The notes under the pieces: generated by a model
Seen by the model: only the letters and a program-made list of their open reading frames with translations
Database searches by the model: none
What the model was told of the DNA's origin: nothing
In this document: positions 48,625 to 57,717 of the stretch, one piece after another
How the letters are laid out: the number at the start of each line of letters is the position of its first letter
How positions within the stretch are numbered: position 1 is the first letter of the stretch
Position numbers and translations under genes: made by a program
NCBI GenBank assembly: GCA_035712145.1
Contig: DASTBI010000247.1
Coordinates: forward strand, 1 to 58,903
Length of the DNA: 58,903 nucleotides
Source: Candidatus Eisenbacteria bacterium
Lineage (GTDB): Bacteria; Eisenbacteria; RBG-16-71-46
Direction: 5' to 3'

Positions 48625-51309
48625 CTACTCGAACGTCAGCAGCCAAATGTCGCTTTCGTTGATCTGACGAACGACGATCAGCGTGCGTCCATCCGCGGAG
48701 AGCCGCAGGTCCCCCGGACCGGGGATTCCGGGAATTTCCCGCGAGGTTTTGGTCACGACGTCCCAAAGCACTGCGGAATTGCGATTGACGTCCCATCCGA
48801 TGATCCTGTGGCTGTCGGGCAGCCATGACCAGGTCTGGATTGACGTCGGTTGCGCCGACAGCGCTTCCGCGTGCCGCGTCGCGAGCGTGAAAATCGCCGG
48901 ACAGCGGCCCTGGGGGAGCACGAGGTCGCCCATGATTCGAGTTCCGTCCGGCGACCATGCGAGTGGAGTGAAGCCGTCATAGACCGAATCGATGACGGCT
49001 GGAGTTGGGAGCTTGCCTGCAGTGAACCAGTCGTCACGGACCTGAGCGATGCCCAATTCAAGACCACCGCTCCCCGATTGCGCCACTGCGAGGCGAGAAC
49101 CGTCCTTCGTCATGTCCACCTCGATGGTTTCGTAGCGGGAGTCGCCCGCGATCTTCCTCAGCTCGGTCCCATCGGATCGCACCAGCCAGGTTGCGTACTT
49201 CCCGTCACGGTTCGAATAGAACATGATCCAGCCGGTGCCACGCACCCATGACGGCCCACGGTTCCGGAATCCGTCGTCGGTCAGACGCCGTCGTTCCGTT
49301 CCATCCCGGCGCATGATGGTGATGTTCTCGCCCGGAGAGCCCGTCCGGTAGGCGATCCAGGATCCGTCGTCGGATAGGTCCGCCTGGACGATGGGTGTGG
49401 ACGTTCCGAACACTTGCACGGGCTGCGAAGTGGGCTTCCCGATGATCGGATCGAAGCCTCCCTGCAGGACTTCGGACCTGGCGTCATTCACCATGATTGC
49501 GAGGCGCTTGCCATCGGCAGAAAAGCTTCCCCTCATCACCCGCGCCACGCCCGCGGTCACGGGCTCGGGGGCGCCGCGCACCGTTCCACCCGCTTCATCG
49601 ATCGCGACTCGCCACAGATCGGGAATGCCGCTGCGATCGCTGATGAAATAGATCGACCGCCCGTCCGGCGCCCAGAACGGACCCCAGTCCGCCGCGAGAT
49701 CCCGGGTGACGGGCTTCAAGTCGCCCCCATCGGGACGGATGGTCTTGAGATCTCGTTGGCCCGCCTCCGCCGACCAGAACGCAATGCGATGCCCGGATGG
49801 CGACCACGCAGGATCCACCGCGTCGCCCGTATAGATCCGCTTCTTCTCTCCGCTCGCCACGTCCACGACCCACAGGTTCGCCGTCGCACCCCGTCCATAA
49901 GGACTGACGACCCGCTCCGTGCTGTAGACGATCTTGCGTCCGTCCGGGGACCAGCTTGGATGGGAGCCTTCGCTCGTCAGCTTGCGTGGCGACTCGCCGG
50001 TGGCTCCCATGACGAATACACCGCCGCCTTCGCGCGTCGAGCTGAACGCAATCCGCTCCCCATCGGGCGAGTACACAGGATCGTAGTCGGCGTGCCGAGA
50101 GTTCGCGGTCAGGTTGATGGGGTTCTCTCCGCCGACGCGCAGCAGATAGATGTCCTCGTCGGCGCCGGAACGTGAGACGAAGAGGAGCATCTTCCCATCC
50201 GGCGAGAGCTGCGGACTGACTTCCTGTCCGTGATAGTCCGTGAGCTTGTTCACCGAGACCACGTGCGGGCCGGACCGCGCTCCAGACGAGGCCCCACGAC
50301 CCCCCGGAAGCAGCCTCTCGCCGATGAACAGGCCCGCGGCCAGCGCCACGAGCGCCGTGGTGGGGAGGATCCAGGCGGCATGACGCACGACACGTGGCGA
50401 ACTGGAGGCCGCGTTCGCCAACGAGCTGGATTGCGCGATCCACTGCAGCTCGCGACGCAGATCCCCCGCGCTCTGCCAACGGTCGTCGGGATCCTTCGCC
50501 AGGCACTGCTGCACCACGCGGTCGAGTGCGGGCGGCGTCATCGGGACGCGCTCGGAAATGCGCGGCGGGTCGGTGTTCATGATCGAGGCAATCAACGAAG
50601 CCTGACTCTTGCCCTCGAACGCGCGCTGGCCGGTCGCCATCTCGTAGAGCACGCAGCCCAGCGCCCAGAGATCGCTGCGTGCGTCGGCTTCGTTCCCCTC
50701 GAGCTGTTCGGGAGCCAAGTACTGAAAGGTGCCGACGATCGTGCCTTCGGCCGTCAATGGAGAGGCGAGGTGGGGCGATTGGCTGAGCGCGAGGGTCGCA
50801 ACGGTGACGGACACCGGATGCACGACTCCATCGAGAGCGCTGCGCGCGAGGCCGAAATCCATGAGCTTGGCGCCCGTCTTCGTCAGCATGATGTTGCCCG
50901 GCTTGAGGTCGCGGTGCGTCACCCCGGCGCGATGCGCGAGCTCGAGGGCATCCGCGACCTGGGCGCCGATCCGCAGCACGTCAGCGGTCGGAAGCCGGCC
51001 ACGCGTCAGTCGGTCGGCCAGGGTCTCGCCGTCCACCAGCTCCATCACCAGATAATCGGTATCGCCCTCGCGTCCGACGTCGTGGAGTGTGCAGATGTGC
51101 GGATGGTTGAAGCTCGAGACGGTACGTGCCTCGCGCTCGAAGCGCGCGCGTACCCCGGCGTTCGCGCTGAGCTGCTGGGGCAGAACCTTGACGGCGACAT
51201 CGCGACCTAGCCGCGTGTCACGCGCCCGATAGACTTCGCCCATGCCGCCGGATCCGAGCGGGGCGAAGATCTCGTACGGGCCGAGCCTTGTCCCGGGGGA
51301 AAGACGCAC
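48625..51309 (-). CDS. Membrane Ser/Thr protein kinase with extracytoplasmic TolB-like beta-propeller
   Basis: An 894-residue transmembrane kinase. The Hanks-type domain (about 10-290) is complete: GSGGMGEV at 19-26, Lys41 in VAVKVL, HRDLKPGN with Asp134, DFG at 151-153 and APEQ at 200-203. A single membrane helix (about 311-331, WILPTTALVALAAGLFIGE) follows. Residues ~345-894 hold many WD40/PD40-type blades (SPDGKMLLFVS, YSPDGERIAFSS, WSPDGRKIVYS, WSPSGHRIAFWS, WAPDGRSIYFIS), forming an outside sensor propeller. The ligand is unknown. The start is a GTG at 51309, just before the kinase fold; no Shine-Dalgarno is seen, but TACATT ends six nt upstream. It is divergent from the ACIII operon. 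Confidence 0.9.
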   Translation of the reverse strand: MRLSPGTRLGPYEIFAPLGSGGMGEVYRARDTRLGRDVAVKVLPQQLSANAGVRARFEREARTVSSFNHPHICTLHDVGREGDTDYLVMELVDGETLADRLTRGRLPTADVLRIGAQVADALELAHRAGVTHRDLKPGNIMLTKTGAKLMDFGLARSALDGVVHPVSVTVATLALSQSPHLASPLTAEGTIVGTFQYLAPEQLEGNEADARSDLWALGCVLYEMATGQRAFEGKSQASLIASIMNTDPPRISERVPMTPPALDRVVQQCLAKDPDDRWQSAGDLRRELQWIAQSSSLANAASSSPRVVRHAAWILPTTALVALAAGLFIGERLLPGGRGASSGARSGPHVVSVNKLTDYHGQEVSPQLSPDGKMLLFVSRSGADEDIYLLRVGGENPINLTANSRHADYDPVYSPDGERIAFSSTREGGGVFVMGATGESPRKLTSEGSHPSWSPDGRKIVYSTERVVSPYGRGATANLWVVDVASGEKKRIYTGDAVDPAWSPSGHRIAFWSAEAGQRDLKTIRPDGGDLKPVTRDLAADWGPFWAPDGRSIYFISDRSGIPDLWRVAIDEAGGTVRGAPEPVTAGVARVMRGSFSADGKRLAIMVNDARSEVLQGGFDPIIGKPTSQPVQVFGTSTPIVQADLSDDGSWIAYRTGSPGENITIMRRDGTERRRLTDDGFRNRGPSWVRGTGWIMFYSNRDGKYATWLVRSDGTELRKIAGDSRYETIEVDMTKDGSRLAVAQSGSGGLELGIAQVRDDWFTAGKLPTPAVIDSVYDGFTPLAWSPDGTRIMGDLVLPQGRCPAIFTLATRHAEALSAQPTSIQTWSWLPDSHRIIGWDVNRNSAVLWDVVTKTSREIPGIPGPGDLRLSADGRTLIVVRQINESDIWLLTFE

Positions 51310-51315
51310 CGGTGG

Positions 51316-51321
51316 AATGTA
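51316..51321 (-). promoter_or_regulatory. TANNNT box six nt before the kinase start
   Basis: On the minus strand TACATT is followed by six nt and the GTG at 51309. Without a Shine-Dalgarno this suggests a leaderless transcript. There is no -35 match. Confidence 0.3.
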
Positions 51322-51448
51322 TCCGAACCGAGGCCGGATGACCGCCCGTTCCAATCGATACAAAGCCCTCGGCGGCGCCTCCCGACCTCGGATAGTCGCT
51401 TGGCCCACGCTCGCTTCAGGCCACTTTGTTCGAAGTTTCACAAGACGG

Positions 51449-51477
51449 TTGACAGCGTCTAGACAGCGTCGTAGGTT
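51449..51477 (+). promoter_or_regulatory. Candidate promoter of the ACIII operon with 11-nt direct repeat
   Basis: A perfect -35 TTGACA at 51449-51454, a 17-nt spacer and TAGGTT at 51472-51477 precede actA. GACAGCGTC occurs at 51451-51459 and again at 51462-51470, one helical turn apart and inside the promoter, a typical layout for a regulator binding side by side on one DNA face. Confidence 0.5.
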
Positions 51478-51492
51478 CCCGCGGTCCCGACC

Positions 51493-52023
51493 ATGACTCG
51501 CGCCCTCGCGGTGGTCCTCGTCGCTGTCACGCTCGCTGCCGCGACCGTGGCGCTCTCGCAATCCACGCTCATCCCCGTTGGGGGCGGCAAGGGCCCGCAG
51601 CAACCCATCGCCTTCAGTCACAAGATCCACGCCGGCAACCTGCAGATGGACTGTCTGTACTGCCACTACGGCGCGGACAAGTCACCGATCGCCAACATTC
51701 CTCCGGTTGGCGTGTGCATGGGCTGCCACAAGCTGGCGATGACCGATCGACCCGAGATCAAGAAGCTGACCGGCTATTGGGAGCGCGGTGAGACGCCGCT
51801 CTGGGCCGAGGTGTATTCGCTCCCCGATCACGTGAAGTTCAACCACAAGCGCCACGTGAAGGCCGGGGTTCAATGCGCGGATTGCCACGGCAAGGTCGAG
51901 ACCATGGACGTCCTCTACCAGTACCCGTCGCTCAAGATGGGATGGTGCATCACCTGCCATCGCCAGAAGGTGAACGACCCCAAGTTCCCGGCCACGCTCG
52001 ACTGCGTGGCTTGCCACCACTAG
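51493..52023 (+). CDS. actA: ACIII pentaheme cytochrome c subunit ActA
   Basis: A periplasmic or membrane-anchored cytochrome of 176 residues. The N-terminal hydrophobic segment (LAVVLVAVTLAAATVAL) is a signal or anchor. Five CXXCH heme sites are present: CLYCH, CMGCH, CADCH, CITCH and CVACH, the last at the C terminus. Extra His residues (FSHKIH, FNHKRH) can act as distal ligands. Five hemes and this gene order match ActA of alternative complex III, which replaces bc1 as quinol oxidase-linked reductase. It ends eight bases before actB. Confidence 0.93.
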   Translation: MTRALAVVLVAVTLAAATVALSQSTLIPVGGGKGPQQPIAFSHKIHAGNLQMDCLYCHYGADKSPIANIPPVGVCMGCHKLAMTDRPEIKKLTGYWERGETPLWAEVYSLPDHVKFNHKRHVKAGVQCADCHGKVETMDVLYQYPSLKMGWCITCHRQKVNDPKFPATLDCVACHH

Positions 52024-52031
52024 AGGAGCGC

Positions 52032-55000
52032 ATGTCCGAGTCGGTGGTCTTCCAGCGGCGCGACTTCCTGAAGATGCTCGGCCTCGGCGTGGCGGGCGCG
52101 GCCACGGGCTGCGGCACGCGGCCGGCGGATCGCCTGATCCCGTACCTGGTGGCGCCCAACGACGTGCTGCCCGGCGTGCCGTACTGGTACGCGACGACGT
52201 GCCGTGAGTGCAGCGCCGGTTGCGGTGTGCTGGCCAAGCAACGCGAAGGCCGCGTCATCAAGCTGGAGGGCAATCCGAACCATCCGGTGAATCGCGGCGG
52301 GTTGTGCGCGCGCGGTCATGCGGCGCTGCAGGCGCTCTACGACCCCGACCGCCTCAAGAGCCCGATGGTGAAGGAAGGCTCGGGCTGGAAGGCGATCACG
52401 TGGGCCGAGGCGATGACGCTGGCGGGCGGAAAGCTCACGGCGGCGCGAGGACGGGGCGCGCTCGTCACCGGCAACATCACCGGCTCGCTCCACAAGCTGT
52501 CGTCCGAATGGGCGACCGCGGTCGGCGCCTCGCATCTGGTCTACGAGCCGTTCGCGCACGAGAGCCTGCGCGAAGCCAATCGCCGCACCTTCGGCGTGGC
52601 GTCCGTGCCGCAGACCGATTTCTCGCGCGCGCGTTTCGTGCTGTCGCTGGGCGCCGACTTCCTCGAGACATGGGGCGCGCCGGTCAGCCAGATGCGTGGC
52701 TTCACGCAGAAGCGCTCCGAGGACCGCACCGCGTCGTTCGTGGCCGTCGAGCCGCGGCTCTCGATGACCGCGGCCAACGCCGACGAGTGGGTGGCGATCC
52801 GGCCCGGCACCGAGATGGCGTTCGCGCTCGGCCTCGCGCGCCTGATCCTCTCCGAAGGGCTGGCGACGGCGGCCGGCGCGGGCGGACTGCTCGAGCTGGT
52901 CTCCGCCTACACGCCCGAGGCCGTCGAGCAGCAGACCGACGTGCCGGTGGACACGCTGCGCCGCATCGCGCGCGCCTTCGGCACGCGGCGCCCGAGTCTC
53001 GCGGTCGCCGGCGGCATCGCCGCGCAGAGCGAGCAATCGGTGGCGCTCCTTGCCGCGGTCAATCTGCTCAATCATCTGGTCGGCAACGTGGGCGAGACGG
53101 TGCGCTTCGACCGCGCGCTCAACTACGACGCGGTTGGCTCCTTCGCCGACGTCCAGCGCCTGATCGGCGCGATGGGCGAGGGCCAGGTCGGCGCGCTGGT
53201 CGTGCACGGCGCCAATCCGGTGTACGCGGTGCCCGCCTGGGCGGGATTCGCCGCCGCGATGGACAAGGTGCCGTTCAAGGTTGCGCTCGCGACCGCGCTC
53301 GACGAGACCGCCGAGCGCTGCGATCTCGTGCTGCCGGTGTCGCACTCGCTGGAGACCTTCGGCGACGCGCAGACCACGCCGGGTGTCTACTCGCTCACCC
53401 AGCCGGCGATGCGGCCTCTGCCGATGTTCGACAGCCGTCCCGCGGGCGATGCGCTGATCGGTCTGGCGCAGGCCGCAGGTGCGATGTCGTTCCCCGCGAA
53501 CTGGAAGGACTACCTGCTCGCCGAGTGGCGCACGCTCCACGGACGTTTCGGCGCCGGGCGTGACTGGGACACCTTCTGGGCCGATTCGCTGAAGGCGGGC
53601 GGCGTGTTCCAGGAGACGCCGGTGACGTCGACCGACGCGCGCTGGAGCGGAGCCCCGGTGTTCGCCGCGGCGGAGCTCAAGGGGAACGGAGACTACGCGC
53701 TCGTCGTCTATCCGACGATCGCCTTGCACGACGGACGCGGCGCCAACAAGACCTGGCTCCAGGAGCTGCCCGACCAGGCCACCAAGGTGGTTTGGGGCTC
53801 GTGGGCCGAGATCCATCCGGAGACGGCCGCCAAGCTCGGCGTCCAGATGGGCGACCCGGTGCGGGTCGAGACCGACGCCGGCTCGGTCGAGGTGCCGGCC
53901 TTCGTCTATCCCGGCATTCGCAAGGACACGGTCGCCATTCCGCTCGGCCAAGGCCACACGGCGTATGGGCGTTTCGCCACCGGCCGCGGCGTCAACGCTC
54001 TGGCGCTGCTGCCGCCGGCGCAGGACCAGGCCTCCGGCGCCGTCGCCTACCTGAGCGCGCGGGCGCGGCTCTCGAAGGGGACCAAGGCGGAATTCCTGGC
54101 CCGCACGCAGCGGAACTTCGACCAGCACGACCGGCGGATCGCGCAGATCATTCCGGTCTCGGCGCTGCTCGCGGCTTCGGCCGCCACGCAGGCCCCGCCA
54201 GCGCAGGAGCACGGGACGCCGGGGCACGGCGCCGGCCCTGCCGGAGGCCAGGAGACCCACGCGCAGGCGCATGGGGCCGCGGAGAAGGGCCATTCGATGA
54301 TGCACCGGCCCGAGCAGACGAAGCCCGGCAAGCACACCGAGCCCCGGGCGCATGCGCCCAACGAGAAGATCCCGGCGCATTCGATCAGCGCCTTCCAGAG
54401 CCACGAGGTCGTGCGAAGCCCGCGCCGCATTCCGGTGTCGGAGGGCATGTACGGGAACGCCAAGCATCGCTGGGCCATGGCCATCGATCTCGATCGCTGC
54501 ACCGGCTGCTCGGCCTGCGTGGTGGCCTGCAACGCGGAGAACAACATTCCGGCGGTCGGGCCGAAGATGATCCAGCGCGGCCGTGAGATGCACTGGCTGC
54601 GGATCGAGCGCTTCGACGGCGAAGAGGGCAAGGCGCGCACCGCCCACGGGCCCGACGTGCGGTTCGTGCCGATGCTGTGCCAGCACTGCACCGACGCGCC
54701 CTGCGAGATCGTGTGCCCGGTCTACGCCACCTATCACAATCCCGAAGGGCTCAACGCGCAGGTCTACAACCGCTGCGTGGGCACGCGGTACTGCTCGAAC
54801 AACTGCCCCTACAAGGTGCGCGCGTTCAACTTCTTCGACTACGGCGCGCCCGAAAAGGAGACGTTCGCGTTCCACGAGCCGCTCAACTGGCAGCTGAACC
54901 CGGACGTCACGGTGCGCTCGAAGGGCGTCATGGAGAAGTGCACCTTCTGCGTGCAGCGCATCCTCGAAGGGAAAGGCAACGCCAAGGACGAGGAGCGGCC

Positions 55001-55199
55001 GTTGCGGGACGGCGAGATCAAGACCGCCTGCCAGCAGAGCTGCCCGACCGAAGCCATCGTCTTCGGCGACCTGATGGACCCCAACGCTCGCGTCACGCAG
55101 CTCTCGAAGAACGACGAACGGCGCTACTGGGTGCTCGAGGAGCTCAACACCAAGCCCGGCATCACGTACCTGAAGAAGATCGAGCGCGAATCGGCCTAG
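52032..55199 (+). CDS. actB: ACIII iron-sulfur subunit ActB (molybdopterin-like and ferredoxin-like fusion)
   Basis: A 1055-residue peripheral subunit. Tat-type arginines RRDFLKML at residues 9-16 suggest folded export. The first part (about 45-710) resembles molybdopterin oxidoreductases, with a CRECSAGC...C cluster at Cys57, Cys60, Cys64 and Cys92; family members bind no molybdenum. A linker (about 720-785) is rich in His. The second part (about 810-1055) is a four-cluster ferredoxin: CTGCSACVVAC, CQHCTDAPCEIVCP, CVGTRYCSNNCP, CTFCVQ and CQQSCP. The clusters form the electron wire of ACIII. ATG 52032 follows GAGGAG; the frame is open upstream inside actA. Confidence 0.95.
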   Translation: MSESVVFQRRDFLKMLGLGVAGAATGCGTRPADRLIPYLVAPNDVLPGVPYWYATTCRECSAGCGVLAKQREGRVIKLEGNPNHPVNRGGLCARGHAALQALYDPDRLKSPMVKEGSGWKAITWAEAMTLAGGKLTAARGRGALVTGNITGSLHKLSSEWATAVGASHLVYEPFAHESLREANRRTFGVASVPQTDFSRARFVLSLGADFLETWGAPVSQMRGFTQKRSEDRTASFVAVEPRLSMTAANADEWVAIRPGTEMAFALGLARLILSEGLATAAGAGGLLELVSAYTPEAVEQQTDVPVDTLRRIARAFGTRRPSLAVAGGIAAQSEQSVALLAAVNLLNHLVGNVGETVRFDRALNYDAVGSFADVQRLIGAMGEGQVGALVVHGANPVYAVPAWAGFAAAMDKVPFKVALATALDETAERCDLVLPVSHSLETFGDAQTTPGVYSLTQPAMRPLPMFDSRPAGDALIGLAQAAGAMSFPANWKDYLLAEWRTLHGRFGAGRDWDTFWADSLKAGGVFQETPVTSTDARWSGAPVFAAAELKGNGDYALVVYPTIALHDGRGANKTWLQELPDQATKVVWGSWAEIHPETAAKLGVQMGDPVRVETDAGSVEVPAFVYPGIRKDTVAIPLGQGHTAYGRFATGRGVNALALLPPAQDQASGAVAYLSARARLSKGTKAEFLARTQRNFDQHDRRIAQIIPVSALLAASAATQAPPAQEHGTPGHGAGPAGGQETHAQAHGAAEKGHSMMHRPEQTKPGKHTEPRAHAPNEKIPAHSISAFQSHEVVRSPRRIPVSEGMYGNAKHRWAMAIDLDRCTGCSACVVACNAENNIPAVGPKMIQRGREMHWLRIERFDGEEGKARTAHGPDVRFVPMLCQHCTDAPCEIVCPVYATYHNPEGLNAQVYNRCVGTRYCSNNCPYKVRAFNFFDYGAPEKETFAFHEPLNWQLNPDVTVRSKGVMEKCTFCVQRILEGKGNAKDEERPLRDGEIKTACQQSCPTEAIVFGDLMDPNARVTQLSKNDERRYWVLEELNTKPGITYLKKIERESA

Positions 55200-55209
55200 G
55201 AGAAGTGCT

Positions 55210-56604
55210 TTGTCCGAAGAGCTGACCTACGAAGCGGTCGCGACGAAAGAGGACCTGGCATCGCCCGAGCACGTTCCGGGGACGATCACCCAGAAGAGCC
55301 TCAACGACGACCTGCTCAAGCTGATCAGCATTCCCGGCCCGGTGTGGTGGGGATTGTTCCTGCTCGACCTGGCCATCCTGGCGATCGGCGCCATCGCGGA
55401 GCGGAACCAGATCGCGATCGGCATCGGCGTGGCCGGCCACACCCGGCCCGTCATGTGGGCCTCGTACGTCACCAACTTCGTCTTCTGGGTCGGCATCGCC
55501 CATTGCGGCACGCTGGTCTCGGCCATCCTCTTCCTGTTCCGCTCGCACTTCCGCCGCGCCGTGTACCGCGTGGCCGAGGCGATGACGGTGTTCGGAGTCA
55601 TGACCGCCGGACTCTTCCCGATTCTCCACCTCGGGCGTCCGTGGTTCCCGTACTGGCTCTTCCCATATCCGACGCAGCGGCAGATCTGGCCCAACTTCCG
55701 CTCGCCGCTCGAGTGGGACGTCTTCGCGGTCACGACCTATCTGACGGTGTCGTCCATCTTCTTCATCGTCGGGATCATGCCCGACGCCGCGGCGGCGCGC
55801 GACCGCGCCAAGAATCCGTACATGAAGCTGCTGCTCACCATCTTCTCGTTCGGGTGGACAGGCTCGAACAACCAGTGGAAGCACTTCTACAGCGCCTATC
55901 TCTACTTCGCCGCCTTTGCCACCCCGCTCGTGCTCTCGGTGCACTCGGTCGTGTCATGGGACTTCGCGATGGCGCAGATCCCCGGCTGGCACAGCACGAT
56001 CTTTGCGCCTTACTTCGTGGCCGGCGCGATCTTCTCGGGCGTCGCGCTGGTGATCAATCTGCTGATCCCGATCCGCTGGGGCTTCAAGCTCGAGCACATC
56101 GTCACCGACGACCACATCGAGAAGCTGGCGAAGCTCGTGCTGCTGACCTCCACGATCGTCGGCTACTCCTACCTGGTCGAATTCTTCTGCGCCTGGTACG
56201 GCCCGAGCCGCTTCGAGCGCGAGATGTTCTACAACCGCTTCTTCGGCCACTTCGCCTGGGCGGGGTGGATCATGTTCACCTGCAACGTGCTGATCCCGCT
56301 GCTGCTCTGGTTCAAGCGCGTGCGCCGCAGCATGCCGGTGCTGTTCGTGATCATGCTGTTCGTGAACGTGGGCATGTGGTTCGAGCGTTTCGTGATCATC
56401 GTCGGCTCGCTCGCCCATCCCTTCAACCCGAGCGGCTGGGACGTGAACTACCGGATGTCCTGGAGCGAGGCCGCGATCCTCGCCGGATCGTTCGCGTGGT
56501 TCGGCATGTTCTTCCTGATCTTCGTGCGGATCCTGCCGGCCTTCTCGGTGGCGGAGATCAAGGAGACGCTGGCGGCGCCGATGCGAGGGAGGAACGCGCG
56601 ATGA
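55210..56604 (+). CDS. actC: ACIII NrfD-like quinol-binding membrane subunit ActC
   Basis: A 464-residue integral membrane protein of the NrfD/PsrC family with about ten helices, the first being GPVWWGLFLLDLAILAIGAIA. In ACIII this subunit holds the quinol site and a proton path. Marks are the HCGTLVSAILFLFRSHFRRAVYR region, HLGRPWFPYWLFPYP, and HSVVSWDFAMAQIPGWHSTIFAPYFVAGAI, quoted in part as WDFAMAQIPGWHST. The start codon is TTG, with AGGAG seven nt upstream. It overlaps actD in ATGA. Confidence 0.93.
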   Translation: MSEELTYEAVATKEDLASPEHVPGTITQKSLNDDLLKLISIPGPVWWGLFLLDLAILAIGAIAERNQIAIGIGVAGHTRPVMWASYVTNFVFWVGIAHCGTLVSAILFLFRSHFRRAVYRVAEAMTVFGVMTAGLFPILHLGRPWFPYWLFPYPTQRQIWPNFRSPLEWDVFAVTTYLTVSSIFFIVGIMPDAAAARDRAKNPYMKLLLTIFSFGWTGSNNQWKHFYSAYLYFAAFATPLVLSVHSVVSWDFAMAQIPGWHSTIFAPYFVAGAIFSGVALVINLLIPIRWGFKLEHIVTDDHIEKLAKLVLLTSTIVGYSYLVEFFCAWYGPSRFEREMFYNRFFGHFAWAGWIMFTCNVLIPLLLWFKRVRRSMPVLFVIMLFVNVGMWFERFVIIVGSLAHPFNPSGWDVNYRMSWSEAAILAGSFAWFGMFFLIFVRILPAFSVAEIKETLAAPMRGRNAR

Positions 56605-57158
56605 TCAAGGCCGTCGGCCGGATGATCGACAAGATCCTCACCGGACCTCCGCAGCGCTACCAGGGCGTGATGGGCATCTTCTACTACGTCGACGACGCCA
56701 CGCAGGCGGTGAGCGCGCTGCGCGGCATGGGCCACAAGAACCTCAGCGTGTTCTCGCCGGTTCCCCATCACACGATCGAGCACGCGCTCGAGCAGGGGCC
56801 CTCGCTGGTGCGGTGGGTGACCGCGACCGGCGCCGTTCTCGGGATCACCGGCGGCTTCGCGCTCTGTATCTACTCGGTCTACTCGTATCCGCTCGTGGTG
56901 GGAGGGAAGGAACTGGTGTCGCTGCCGCCCTTCGTGGTGATCGGCTACGAGTCCATGATCCTGCTCGGCTCGCTCGCCAATCTGCTCGGCATGCTCGCCC
57001 TGGGGCGGCTGCCGGCGCTCAAGAACAAGGCGCCCTACGACCCGCGCTTCACCGAGGACAAGATCGGCATCTGGGTGCCGTGCTCGGGCGAGACCGCGAC
57101 CCGTGTGCAGGAGACGCTCCGCGGCCATGGCGCCGAAGAGGTGAAGGTCCATGCCTAA
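56601..57158 (+). CDS. actD: ACIII membrane subunit ActD (DUF3341)
   Basis: A 185-residue subunit with a soluble N-terminal part (GIFYYVDDATQAVSALRGMG) and two membrane helices (AVLGITGGFALCIYSVYSYPLVV and IGYESMILLGSLANLLGMLAL, about 76-98 and 112-132). A soluble tail follows (DPRFTEDKIGIWV). This layout is DUF3341, the ActD subunit of ACIII. GGGAGG lies about ten nt before the ATG. It overlaps actC (ATGA) and actE (eight bases). Confidence 0.93.
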   Translation: MIKAVGRMIDKILTGPPQRYQGVMGIFYYVDDATQAVSALRGMGHKNLSVFSPVPHHTIEHALEQGPSLVRWVTATGAVLGITGGFALCIYSVYSYPLVVGGKELVSLPPFVVIGYESMILLGSLANLLGMLALGRLPALKNKAPYDPRFTEDKIGIWVPCSGETATRVQETLRGHGAEEVKVHA

Positions 57159-57717
57159 GCTCGGAGCGATCTTCATGGTGCTGCTGGCCGGATCGACCTG
57201 GGCGGGGGCATCCATGCAGCGCGGCTGCCAGGACGTGAAGACCTCGCTCACGAACCTCATGTATCCCTCGCATCGCGACATGCGCCGCACGGTGGCGTTG
57301 ACGCCCCAGAAAGGCGTCCTGTTCACGCCGGACAGCCTGAGCGTTCCCATCACCGGCGTGGAGCGCGAGCCGGACATGGCGCTGCTGATGTCGAACCGCG
57401 ACGCCGTGGTCGGGCGCTTCGTCGACAACACCGCGACCGACGACTCCTCGCTGGCGCGCGGGGCGCGCACCTACCAGCGCCTGTGCCAGCCCTGTCACGG
57501 CGCCAAGTTCCAGGGCGATGGCCCGGTGGCCGCCAAGTTCATGCCGCCCCCGGATCTGATGGGAGCCACGACACGCGGGCGCAGCGACGGCTTCATCTAC
57601 TCGTATATCCGCTACGGCGGCGCGATCATGCCGAGGTACGGGCAGGCGCTGAGCCCGGCGGCGACCTGGGACGTCATCCACTTCCTCCGCCAGCAGCAGA
57701 AGGCGAGCCCTCGATGA
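57151..57717 (+). CDS. actE: ACIII monoheme cytochrome c subunit ActE
   Basis: A 188-residue cytochrome c with an N-terminal hydrophobic export segment. The heme site is CQPCH at 112-116. The probable axial methionine is Met160 in GGAIMPRYG. ActE is the likely exit site for electrons toward the terminal oxidase. GAAGGT lies just before the ATG, which overlaps actD. The stop overlaps actF in ATGA. Confidence 0.92.
   Translation: MPKLGAIFMVLLAGSTWAGASMQRGCQDVKTSLTNLMYPSHRDMRRTVALTPQKGVLFTPDSLSVPITGVEREPDMALLMSNRDAVVGRFVDNTATDDSSLARGARTYQRLCQPCHGAKFQGDGPVAAKFMPPPDLMGATTRGRSDGFIYSYIRYGGAIMPRYGQALSPAATWDVIHFLRQQQKASPR

Noticed and set aside
52020-54875. A 951-codon open frame on the minus strand
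   Set aside because: It is antisense to actB, whose clusters and motifs are clear. Long antisense frames are common in high-GC codon-biased genes, and its product is low-complexity rich in Arg, Val, His and Gly.
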